Shown piece after piece: positions 1 to 4,903 of a stretch of DNA of 5,368 bases; position 1 is the first letter of the stretch; each line of letters opens with the position of its first letter. Position numbers and translations under genes: made by a program. The notes beneath the pieces were generated by a model that saw nothing but the letters and a program-made list of their open reading frames with translations, had not been told where the DNA came from and made no database searches. The stretch comes from Planctomycetia bacterium (GTDB taxonomy: Bacteria; Planctomycetota; Phycisphaerae; Phycisphaerales; UBA1924), in NCBI GenBank assembly GCA_005776545.1, contig SXOY01000231.1, forward strand, positions 1 to 5,368, given 5' to 3'.

Positions 1-1
1 G

Positions 2-301
2 GTCAAGGGAATGGGCGGAGCGATGGACCTGGTTGCGGGCGTCAAACGAGTTGTTGTGACCATGGAGCATATTTCCAAGAATGGAACGAGCAAAATTGTG
101 CCGGCGTGTACGCTGCCGCTAACGGGCAAACGGTGCGTGGATATGGTGATTACTGAGTTATGCGTGCTTGAGATGGATGCGAATCGGCGGCGATTTGTGT
201 TGAAGGAAGTAGCGCCGGGGACGACTGTCGACGAAGTGAAGGCCAAGACCGCAGCACAGATTGTGATTCCCGATAGTGTCGTCACGGTCGCAACTACCTA
301 A
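2..301 (+). CDS. scoB: 3-oxoacid CoA-transferase subunit B, C-terminal part
   Basis: This is the 3' end of a gene that enters from the left edge; the frame is open to base 2, so the ATG at 11 is internal. Succinyl-CoA:3-ketoacid (acetoacetate-type) CoA-transferase moves CoA between an acyl-CoA and a 3-oxoacid in ketone-body or branched-chain catabolism and works as an A/B heteromer in the cytoplasm. The residues seen match the end of subunit B: VKGMGGAMDLVAG at the start, then MEHISKNG, then CTLPLTG and a V-D-M-V-I-T-E-L segment, closing with E-V-A-P-G-T-T-V-D-E-V. The catalytic glutamate of the family would lie upstream of the window. The subunit A gene is expected just outside on the left. 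Stop TAA at 299-301, 24 bases before the next gene on the same strand. Related names pcaJ and atoA cannot be excluded because only the C-terminus is visible. Confidence 0.88.
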   Translation, partial: VKGMGGAMDLVAGVKRVVVTMEHISKNGTSKIVPACTLPLTGKRCVDMVITELCVLEMDANRRRFVLKEVAPGTTVDEVKAKTAAQIVIPDSVVTVATT

Positions 302-312
302 GCCATTTGTAC

Positions 313-320
313 AAAGGGGA
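313..320 (+). promoter_or_regulatory. Ribosome binding site that fixes the TTG start at 326
   Basis: The sequence AAAGGGGA sits five bases before a TTG codon at 326-328. No ATG lies near it in this frame, so the purine-rich site is the main reason for choosing the TTG as the start of the zinc-ribbon gene. Confidence 0.7.
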
Positions 321-325
321 GTTTC

Positions 326-730
326 TTGGCATTTACGAGTCAGAATTCGCACGGTCGCCTCACATGCCCGAAAGATCAGGGCCAGATGCTGCATGCAGAT
401 GCCGGCGGTATCTGGGTGGAACGCTGCGACTGCTGCGGCGGAATCTGGCTTGATTGCGGCGAACTTGATCGCCTGTTGAAAGATAAGACTGCTGTAAAAC
501 AAGTAGATACCGGGACGGCCCTGACGCTTCGGAGATTCTCGCTGGCAACTGTCGGCACTCGCAAATGTCCACGCGATGGCTCTGTGCTTACTACCTTGCG
601 TCATCCAGAGCAAGGTCACATTGAAATAGATCGGTGTCCATCATGTCTTGGAGTGTTCCTCGATGCCGGCGAACTTAAAGATCTCGCTGATTTCACACTC
701 AGTGAACGCATGCGTGCATTGATCGGATAG
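326..730 (+). CDS. Tandem TFIIB-type zinc-ribbon protein (zf-TFIIB)
   Basis: A 134-residue protein with two copies of the TFIIB-type zinc-ribbon domain and a short linker. Ribbon 1 (about residues 13-51) has C14-P-K-D17, C34 and C37, followed by the family signature GGIWLDCGELDRL. Ribbon 2 (about 80-120) has C81-P-R-D84, C104 and C107, followed by GVFLDAGELKDL. In both, the first knuckle is CPxD, so aspartate may act as the fourth ligand; this variant occurs in the family. No membrane segment or signal peptide is seen. Function of such small zinc-ribbon proteins is generally unknown; nucleic-acid or protein binding is plausible. Start is TTG with a strong ribosome binding site. It lies 24 bases after the CoA-transferase gene and 6 bases before the dipeptidase gene, so the three are probably co-transcribed. 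Confidence 0.9.
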   Translation: MAFTSQNSHGRLTCPKDQGQMLHADAGGIWVERCDCCGGIWLDCGELDRLLKDKTAVKQVDTGTALTLRRFSLATVGTRKCPRDGSVLTTLRHPEQGHIEIDRCPSCLGVFLDAGELKDLADFTLSERMRALIG

Positions 731-736
731 GCACGC

Positions 737-1741
737 ATGAAGTGGTTTGATACCCATCTTGATCTTGCATGTATTGCACTTTGTGGCCGCGATATGAGGG
801 CGATTGACCCTGCGGCGGCGGGCGGTGCCGACCTTCCCGGTGGCATTACATTTCCATCGCTGAGTGCTGGGAATGTCCAAGCGTGCCTGGGGACCATTTT
901 CATTGAGCCAGATGGTGCGCCACCGGTGATCGCATACAAGAGCGGCGATGCCAACTCTGCGCATCGGGCCGCAAAATCGCAGCTTGAACTTTACCAGTAC
1001 TGGAAAGGCCAAGGCCTGATTCGATTGATGAGCAATCCAAAAGAAGGGCGAGCGGTGGCCCCACTTCTGGGAATACTGGTAGAAGGCGCCGATGGAATTA
1101 TTTCTCCAGACGACCTCTCCTGGTGGGTCGAGCGTGGCGTCGTCGCAATTGGGCTGGCCTGGGCCAAGCAAACTCGCTATGCAGGCGGCAACACTACTCA
1201 GAATGGACTCACAGATTTGGGTCGCCAATTAGTGAAAGAAATGGACCGTCTCAAGGTTGTCCACGATGCATCGCACCTTTCCGATGCTTCTTTGGCTGAA
1301 CTTTTTTCGCTTTCTGACAAGCCTGTTATTGCAAGCCATTCCAATTGTCGAGCGATCATTGATCTTCCCGGAGAAGAGCCTCGCCAGAGGCATCTCACCG
1401 ATGCGTCAATTCGTGAAATCGCCCGCCGCGGCGGCGTGATCGGCGTAAACCTCTTCAGCATGTTCATCATTCCAGGCGGCAAAAAAGACCGGCGTGCGAC
1501 AGTTGATGAATGGTGCGAACATGTTGATCACATCTGTGCAATCGTGGGAGATCGCAAACATGTCGGGCTTGGATCTGATGCCGATGGCGGTTTTTCATGC
1601 TTGAAGCAGCCGGAAGGAATCAACTGCCCGTCAGATTATCACAAGCTGCTCGAAGGCCTTGCGCGACGCGGATGGACCGCGCCAGAGCTACATGATTTCG
1701 CCTGGAACAACTGGGCAAGTTTCTGGAAAGTGAACGCCTGA
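737..1741 (+). CDS. Membrane dipeptidase family (peptidase M19) protein
   Basis: A 334-residue protein of the M19 renal-dipeptidase-like family, a binuclear zinc TIM barrel that cleaves dipeptides, often with a D-residue. The metal-ligand pattern is present: H7-x-D9 in FDTHLD, E116 in the LVEG motif, H180 in DASHLS, and H201 in IASHSN. The 21-residue spacing of the last two matches the human enzyme. R218 before H-L-T-D fits the conserved substrate arginine, and D281 in GLGSDADGG fits the catalytic aspartate. One departure: where human DPEP1 has His152 in its GVRYLTLTH strand, this protein reads GVVAIGLAW, giving W142. No signal peptide is visible, so it is probably cytoplasmic. The ATG is 6 bases after the zinc-ribbon stop, with only a weak AGG site. 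Exact substrate cannot be told; the variant active site argues for caution about true dipeptidase activity. Confidence 0.9.
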   Translation: MKWFDTHLDLACIALCGRDMRAIDPAAAGGADLPGGITFPSLSAGNVQACLGTIFIEPDGAPPVIAYKSGDANSAHRAAKSQLELYQYWKGQGLIRLMSNPKEGRAVAPLLGILVEGADGIISPDDLSWWVERGVVAIGLAWAKQTRYAGGNTTQNGLTDLGRQLVKEMDRLKVVHDASHLSDASLAELFSLSDKPVIASHSNCRAIIDLPGEEPRQRHLTDASIREIARRGGVIGVNLFSMFIIPGGKKDRRATVDEWCEHVDHICAIVGDRKHVGLGSDADGGFSCLKQPEGINCPSDYHKLLEGLARRGWTAPELHDFAWNNWASFWKVNA

Positions 1742-1785
1742 AAAAGCAAGCGACCCCGACCACTCCTCTGGTCAGGGTTGCTCGC
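1741..1785 (-). terminator. Rho-independent terminator for the B12-type gene
   Basis: Arms 1750-1762 and 1769-1781 form a 13-bp stem around a six-base loop, with one wobble and one mismatch, and the outer bases extend it partly to 1746-1785. Read on the minus strand it is followed by TTTTT (1745-1741), as expected for a terminator of the gene ending at 1812. On the plus strand there is no T-run, so it is less likely to end the dipeptidase operon, although the hairpin lies directly after that gene's stop. Confidence 0.75.
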
Positions 1786-1811
1786 GAGGTGATGAACTGG
1801 TTACGCGGCGG

Positions 1812-2573
1812 TTATGCAGCGCGATTCTTGAGTTTTGCCGGAGTTGCGATTTTGGTGGTGGTTGCGGTGACTTTCGTTGGCTTGATCTTTCCGACAGTGC
1901 GTTGTTCCGGAATTGCCCGAACTTCTTCGCCAGCAGCGAGCATTTCCACAAGGTCAAGCGGATCAGTGGCCCATAGATCAGCGCCGATTTCTTCAGCGAG
2001 ACCGCTGGCACGATTGAACACGCCGCCACCGACGACAATCTGAGTGCCGCCAGCTGCGCCGATCTCGCGGAGATTATCAATGACATGGCGCACGCCAGGA
2101 AGGTCGCTGGCCGCTGAGCAGAACATCAAAAGCACATCAGGCTTTGATTCCTGCACATGAGAGAGAATTTCATCTGGAGACACGCCGCCACCCATGAACC
2201 GCACTCGATAGCCTGAATCTTCGAGCAGATCGACCGCCATCTGAGCTCCAAGCTCTTCTGATTGGCTGGTTCCACACGCCGCCAGCACTGTGCGGCCACT
2301 GGTGCCGTTCGAGAGATTGAGCGTCACAGAGGCTTGATCAATGAGTGTGCGAAGAAGGCGAGTCGAGAGGTGATAGCTCATACTGGTGAGCTGGTCAGCA
2401 CGCCAGAGCTTCTCAATTGATTCGTATGTTGGCCAGAACAGGTCAGTCATGATGACGCGGGGATTGACCCCCTGTTCGCGGCATTCATTGAGTATGCCAC
2501 GGGCTGCCGGGCGATCGCCGGTGACGAGTGATTCAAAGAAACGTTCCTGAATGATCTGCTGGAGAGTTGCCAT
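1812..2573 (-). CDS. CarH-like cap plus cobalamin-binding-fold protein, lower-ligand His absent
   Basis: A 253-residue protein with an N-terminal helical cap of the B12-binding_2 type (about residues 5-82) and a Rossmann-like B12-binding domain (about 94-215). The Lys/Thr/Pro/Ala-rich tail (228-253) is probably disordered. The cap retains W57 and H68 at the spacing of the W...EH motif that shields cobalamin in CarH-type photoreceptors, but Y67 replaces the glutamate. In the B12 domain the D/E-x-H-x-x-G motif reads Q104-S-E-E-L-G109, so the cobalt-coordinating histidine is replaced by E106. The later GG(G) at 182-184 and the GADLWATDP segment keep the fold's usual shape. No MerR-type DNA-binding domain is present. 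The ATG at 2573 is chosen because of GGAG nine bases upstream and because homology begins there; the frame stays open a further 90 codons to a TTG at 2843. It may bind cobalamin base-off, bind another ligand, or be a signalling scaffold. Confidence 0.85.
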   Translation of the reverse strand: MATLQQIIQERFFESLVTGDRPAARGILNECREQGVNPRVIMTDLFWPTYESIEKLWRADQLTSMSYHLSTRLLRTLIDQASVTLNLSNGTSGRTVLAACGTSQSEELGAQMAVDLLEDSGYRVRFMGGGVSPDEILSHVQESKPDVLLMFCSAASDLPGVRHVIDNLREIGAAGGTQIVVGGGVFNRASGLAEEIGADLWATDPLDLVEMLAAGEEVRAIPEQRTVGKIKPTKVTATTTKIATPAKLKNRAA

Positions 2574-2843
2574 TGATTGAGGCTCCAAAGTCTGAAAGTT
2601 GTTGCGACGAAATGCTCCGCTTCTCGCCTTCACAGGATTTCGAATAAGGTCTCGCGAGTCCTTCGCAAGCTCACCAAGATTTCGGTCTCTCCTCCGCCGC
2701 TGATATTCCTCGTCGGGCGGCGGAAGCGGGACTGATGCCTCGGTGGTACTGCTATCGGAGTCCACCCCCAGTTCTGCAAGAAAGCAAGGGAGGGGTCGGA
2801 ATTCCAGATGAGATGATTCAAAGGACCTATAACTTTCGCGCAA
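2574..2843 (-). other. Leader of the B12-type gene with a strong hairpin (or an N-terminal extension)
   Basis: This stretch is open in the same frame as the B12-type gene, from a TTG codon at 2843 whose first codons overlap repeat copy 1. The predicted 90 residues are rich in Arg, Ser and Pro, show no domain I recognise, and there is no good ribosome binding site at the TTG, so I read it as untranslated leader. It contains a 10-bp GC-rich hairpin with one wobble on the minus strand (arms 2691-2700 and 2717-2726, 16-base loop), which could be a regulatory structure. Nothing resembling a cobalamin riboswitch box was found. Confidence 0.5.
2583..2586 (-). promoter_or_regulatory. Ribosome binding site supporting the ATG start at 2573
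   Basis: GGAG on the minus strand lies nine bases upstream of the ATG at 2573. It favours the 253-residue form of the B12-type protein over the longer open frame. Confidence 0.5.
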
Positions 2844-2957
2844 CTTCAGCCCAAAACCAAAAGTTATAGGACTAATTTTCTCAAAGCGTGAAAGTTATGG
2901 GACGGTTTTCGTCCATCCGCCGATAATAACAGTGTTTTTGATATCGGTCCTATAACT
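2824..2957. repeat. Four copies of the motif AGTTATAGGAC in both orientations
   Basis: Copy 1 is on the minus strand at 2824-2834 (AGTTATAGGTC). Copy 2 is on the plus strand at 2862-2872 (AGTTATAGGAC), copy 3 on the plus strand at 2893-2903 (AGTTATGGGAC), and copy 4 on the minus strand at 2947-2957 (AGTTATAGGAC). Copies 1 and 2 form a perfect 11-bp inverted pair (2826-2836 with 2860-2870); copies 3 and 4 form a second inverted pair with one wobble. Copies 2 and 3 are 31 bases apart, close to three helix turns. The cluster lies in the region between two divergent genes, which suits an operator array, but their transcription start points are not known. Confidence 0.7.
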
Positions 2958-2984
2958 ACACCTAGTCAAACGAACGTCTCAAAT

Positions 2985-3163
2985 CCCCCATCAAGGGGTC
3001 TATTCCCCTGAATGAATGTAATCTAACACTCCAACATAATCTCAGATGTGAGTGAATTTGTCGCAACGCCAAAGGACGGTGTGCAATCCCAGATGCCCCA
3101 TTCGGGGTGTTCTGCTCGACTGCTCGGCACAAATATCGCTGGAACCACTGGATTCCCCAGTGG
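2985..3163 (+). other. Hairpin-rich leader upstream of the membrane/zinc-ribbon gene
   Basis: Three short inverted repeats precede the TTG at 3175. At 2986-3008 CCCC, GGGG and CCCC blocks allow two mutually exclusive hairpins (2986-2989 with 2995-2998, or 2994-2998 with 3005-3009). At 3093-3110 CCCC and GGGG close a four-base ATTC loop, with extra wobble pairs below. At 3145-3163 CCACTGG pairs with CCAGTGG. No convincing gene or standard promoter is seen from 2958 to 3174, and no ribosome binding site is seen just before 3175. The structures may be chance GC palindromes or a translational control element. Confidence 0.35.
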
Positions 3164-3174
3164 TCTGAATTCGC

Positions 3175-3633
3175 TTGAAACCTCTCCGTTATTCCACGCA
3201 ACGAAGGCAAATTCTCACACTCCTGTTCATTTCCGCCGCCGTTGCAATAGCAGTTGCTGCAACGTCTGCCTTTCGAATCGGTTTTGGGTGGGGCGGCACT
3301 CACATGGTGTCGGTGTGCCACGGCGGCGTGTTTTACGTCCAAACTCCCTTCCCAGAGCTACATATTGGCCCGTTCCTTCGCTCAGATTCGGTGTATCTCG
3401 ATTGGACCTTCGAAGCCGGAGATGTGCCGGGGCTTTCCAAATACATCTTTCTACCCTTATGGCCTCTCGTATTACTCCCACTTTTGGGGGCAGGAGTCCT
3501 CGCCCTGCGTGCATACCGGCAGAAGCAGTGGCAATGCAGCGCCTGTCGATATGACCTGCGCGGCATCACAGACACCAAATGCCCGGAGTGCGGATTGCTC
3601 ATCCAAGCATTCACCACATCCACCCGTCAATAA
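3175..3633 (+). CDS. Planctomycetal two-TM protein with C-terminal zinc ribbon
   Basis: A 152-residue protein. Residues 12-33 form a hydrophobic segment after a basic start (R-Y-S-T-Q-R-R-Q). A soluble middle of about 55 residues, with aromatic and Gly-rich stretches, follows, then a second hydrophobic segment at about 91-112. A basic linker leads to a zinc ribbon with C121, C124, C136 and C139, in the form CSACRYDLRG...CPECG. This order of parts, with PLWPL opening the second membrane segment, is one I know as a recurring family in planctomycetes; no function is established. The ribbon is expected in the cytoplasm and the middle part outside the membrane. TTG at 3175 is the first possible start after an in-frame stop at 3166-3168, and it leaves a complete N-terminal segment. 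The gene ends with a double stop (TAA TGA) and runs convergently into the toxin-antitoxin block. Confidence 0.82.
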   Translation: MKPLRYSTQRRQILTLLFISAAVAIAVAATSAFRIGFGWGGTHMVSVCHGGVFYVQTPFPELHIGPFLRSDSVYLDWTFEAGDVPGLSKYIFLPLWPLVLLPLLGAGVLALRAYRQKQWQCSACRYDLRGITDTKCPECGLLIQAFTTSTRQ

Positions 3634-3638
3634 TGACC

Positions 3639-3685
3639 ACCGCTTAAAGAACAGGAAGCGTCAGCGCCCTGTTGAGAACCCAACC
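3639..3685. repeat. 47-base direct repeat, copy 1
   Basis: This segment matches 4857-4903 at 45 of 47 positions, in the same orientation. Weaker similarity (roughly three quarters of bases, no gaps) continues leftward for about 30 bases, from 3610 against 4828, and in this copy that part is the 3' end of the membrane/zinc-ribbon gene. The repeat contains the hairpin annotated as a terminator and supplies the last codons of the 92-codon minus-strand frame. Confidence 0.9.
3646..3673 (-). terminator. Minus-strand terminator hairpin in repeat copy 1
   Basis: On the minus strand AACAGG (3673-3668) pairs with CCTGTT (3655-3650), with an inner GCG/CGC stem and a CTGA loop (3664-3661), then CTTT. 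This would end transcripts from the toxin-antitoxin block. The U-run is short. The TGA in the loop is the stop codon of the upstream 92-codon frame. There is no T-run on the plus strand. Confidence 0.65.
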
Positions 3686-3939
3686 ACCTGCTTGCCACTG
3701 GGTTCAAGCATGCGCAAAACTTCACGCCGCATATCCGCCCGCCAGTTCTGCAAGTAATAGAACCGTCCAACCATCGTTTCCGCGGCGGCATCCCAGTCAT
3801 TGGTACTCTCGCGATCGCTCAGGATCATCGAATCAATATAACTACTTCCACCCCGTCCGTCAAGACCTGCCGCATGCTGCACGAAGCGTTCTTTGGCATT
3901 GGTGTCAATCGTGCCGCTGGAAACGCGGAAAGTGTTCAC
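3661..3939 (-). CDS. Unrecognised 92-residue reading frame downstream of the PIN toxin
   Basis: I do not recognise this protein. The frame begins with GTG at 3939, 20 bases beyond the toxin stop; an in-frame TGA lies four codons before the GTG and no good ribosome binding site is visible. The product has mixed composition with no membrane segment or cysteine motif. Its second half (D-W-D-A-A-A-E-T-M-V, then RFYYLQNW, then RREVLRMLEPSGK) looks helical and protein-like, not like random frame sequence. The last eight codons lie in the 47-base repeat and the stop is in the terminator loop, so the C-terminus may come from the repeat. It could be a third gene of the toxin-antitoxin operon, or the 3' remnant of a gene cut when the toxin-antitoxin genes arrived. 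Confidence 0.45.
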   Translation of the reverse strand: MNTFRVSSGTIDTNAKERFVQHAAGLDGRGGSSYIDSMILSDRESTNDWDAAAETMVGRFYYLQNWRADMRREVLRMLEPSGKQVVGFSTGR

Positions 3940-3958
3940 AATCCGTCAGCGATCCAAA

Positions 3959-4450
3959 TCACTTGCGATCAATGTTCTCGTCAGATGCCCGATGTCGCTC
4001 AAGAGCGGCCTCGATAAGTGCGGGCGCAAGACGAAAGTCCTCAGGAAGGTGCGCCAGTACCACGTCGAGCTTACAGAATCCTCTGGCCGAGAACAACTCC
4101 AAGAGCCCCAGCGTGCCAATCGTCTTGATTCCGGCCTGCTCCGCATGTCGCCGCGCCTTCGCATCATCAGCAAGAAGTCGGTCCGCCTTCAGCTCTTGTG
4201 CAAGTGCGATTGCTTGACGCTCCCCTTTGCCCGCGCGCCCGCCTTCATCCTGCACTTTCGGTGTCCTGACCTCAAGCCACGCAGGAGACGATTCGATCCA
4301 ATCACGTACCACTGCGGGGGTTGAGGCCCGAGTGAGTTCGTCACGGACTGCGGGAGGAATGATGACTTTCCCGTATAGCGTCGCCAGAGAATCAACAAGC
4401 CCGATTCGAGCCAGCACATTCAGCGGCGTTGCATCTGATACAACGATCAC
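3959..4450 (-). CDS. PIN-domain toxin, DUF3368 type
   Basis: A 163-residue protein that fits the DUF3368 branch of PIN-domain ribonucleases, usually toxins of type II toxin-antitoxin pairs that cut RNA. The acidic metal-site residues appear in order: D6 in VSDATPL, E38 in VRDEL, E77 in GERQAIALA, and D95/D96 in LLADDAKAR. The family's G-T-L-G-L-L segment follows at 112-117. Length is normal and the site appears intact, so the toxin is probably active. The start is GTG at 4450, overlapping the antitoxin's TGA as GTGA, which implies translational coupling. The C-terminus is rich in charged residues. Alternative: a VapC-like protein of a different PIN subgroup; the UPF0175 partner supports DUF3368. 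Confidence 0.88.
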   Translation of the reverse strand: MIVVSDATPLNVLARIGLVDSLATLYGKVIIPPAVRDELTRASTPAVVRDWIESSPAWLEVRTPKVQDEGGRAGKGERQAIALAQELKADRLLADDAKARRHAEQAGIKTIGTLGLLELFSARGFCKLDVVLAHLPEDFRLAPALIEAALERHRASDENIDRK

Positions 4451-4725
4451 CGTTTGGACTCAGGAAAATCTTCTGCCAGAGTTCGCCGATCCGCTTTCAA
4501 GTCCTCAATCGTGTAATTCAGCGGCACACCGTGCTTACTGAGCCAAGCGAGTGCTTCAAGAGAGGTTTCAAGTCCAAGTAATTCCGCGACTTCGCCAGCA
4601 CTGAGACGCCCGGCACGATAGCTTTCGACCAGCAACCCATCAAATGCCGCTTGATCCAGCCGATTGCCCCATGCAGCTCGCAGCGTCTTCTCTTGCTCAA
4701 ATGGGATGTTGATGCTGATTGCCAT
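4447..4725 (-). CDS. UPF0175-family antitoxin
   Basis: A 92-residue protein with the layout of UPF0175 antitoxins. It has a short N-terminal strand (ISINIP), a helical middle with LLVESYRAGRLSAGEVAELLGL (residues 31-52) that resembles the family's helix-turn-helix-like core, and the closing motif WLSKHGVPLNYTIEDLKAD (61-79). This family usually sits directly upstream of a DUF3368 toxin, as here. It should bind and block the PIN toxin and repress its own promoter. The ATG at 4725 has AGAGGA seven bases upstream (4733-4738). A palindrome over the probable -10 element suggests autoregulation. The acidic and basic C-terminus (T-L-A-E-D-F-P-E-S-K-R) is the expected toxin-binding tail. Confidence 0.88.
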   Translation of the reverse strand: MAISINIPFEQEKTLRAAWGNRLDQAAFDGLLVESYRAGRLSAGEVAELLGLETSLEALAWLSKHGVPLNYTIEDLKADRRTLAEDFPESKR

Positions 4726-4741
4726 TGCAAGATCCTCTCAG

Positions 4742-4758
4742 AGTAGTGTATCACAACT
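4742..4758 (-). promoter_or_regulatory. Probable toxin-antitoxin promoter (-10) with overlapping palindromic operator
   Basis: The 17 bases form AGTnGTG-nnn-CACnACT, a two-fold symmetric site. On the minus strand it contains TGATACACT, an extended -10-like element (TGn plus TACACT at 4750-4745), about 20 bases before the start codon. A good -35 at the right distance is not evident. An operator over the -10 element fits the usual autorepression of toxin-antitoxin operons. Confidence 0.45.
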
Positions 4759-4856
4759 GTCAAACAAAGGGAAAAGGGCAGGGAGAACCCTCGCGTGCAA
4801 CGGGTTCTCTGGAGCCGGCTCAATGCAACCACCACATGTATCCGTCAACATAGATT

Positions 4857-4903
4857 ACCGCTAAAAGAACAGGAAGCGTCAGCGCCCTGTTGAGAACTCA
4901 ACC
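4857..4903. repeat. 47-base direct repeat, copy 2
   Basis: Second copy of the repeat at 3639-3685, in the same orientation (45/47). The two copies bracket the antitoxin, toxin and unknown third frame. This copy lies in non-coding DNA between the toxin-antitoxin promoter and the dehydrogenase gene. Confidence 0.9.
4863..4891 (-). terminator. Minus-strand terminator hairpin in repeat copy 2
   Basis: Same hairpin as in copy 1 (arms 4868-4873 and 4886-4891, with an inner GCG/CGC pair). It is followed on the minus strand by CTTTT, a slightly better U-run than copy 1. It would end transcripts from the dehydrogenase gene, about 170 bases past that gene's stop, and insulate the toxin-antitoxin promoter. 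Confidence 0.65.

Noticed and set aside
158..619. Long minus-strand open frame opposite the zinc-ribbon gene
   Set aside because: It is antisense to a gene with clear zf-TFIIB motifs and its product shows no recognisable domain; an antisense shadow.
641..1228. 195-codon minus-strand open frame opposite the M19 gene
   Set aside because: The plus strand carries the metal-binding motifs of the M19 family throughout; the opposite frame has no protein features.
2574..2843. 90-codon N-terminal extension of the B12-type protein
   Set aside because: No recognisable domain, no ribosome binding site at the TTG, and the first codons fall in the AGTTATAGGTC repeat; the ATG at 2573 has GGAG upstream.
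2824..2957. CRISPR array or replication iterons
   Set aside because: The motif is only 11 bases, changes orientation, has unequal spacing, and no cas, rep or dnaA gene is near.
2574..2960. Cobalamin riboswitch upstream of the B12-type gene
   Set aside because: I could not find a B12-box-like sequence or the expected multi-stem layout on the minus strand.
3048..3554. 168-codon plus-strand frame overlapping the membrane/zinc-ribbon gene
   Set aside because: Ser/Arg-rich product without domain features; the +1-shifted frame starting at 3175 encodes membrane segments and a zinc ribbon.
4758..4763. Perfect TTGACA on the minus strand as -35 of the toxin-antitoxin promoter
   Set aside because: A position 17 bases downstream gives no -10-like hexamer, and the TACACT element is only eight bases away, so the match may be chance.
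3639..4903. Transposon or insertion sequence bounded by the 47-base repeats
   Set aside because: The repeats are direct, no transposase or integrase is encoded between them, and they fold as terminators, so mobility is only a hypothesis.
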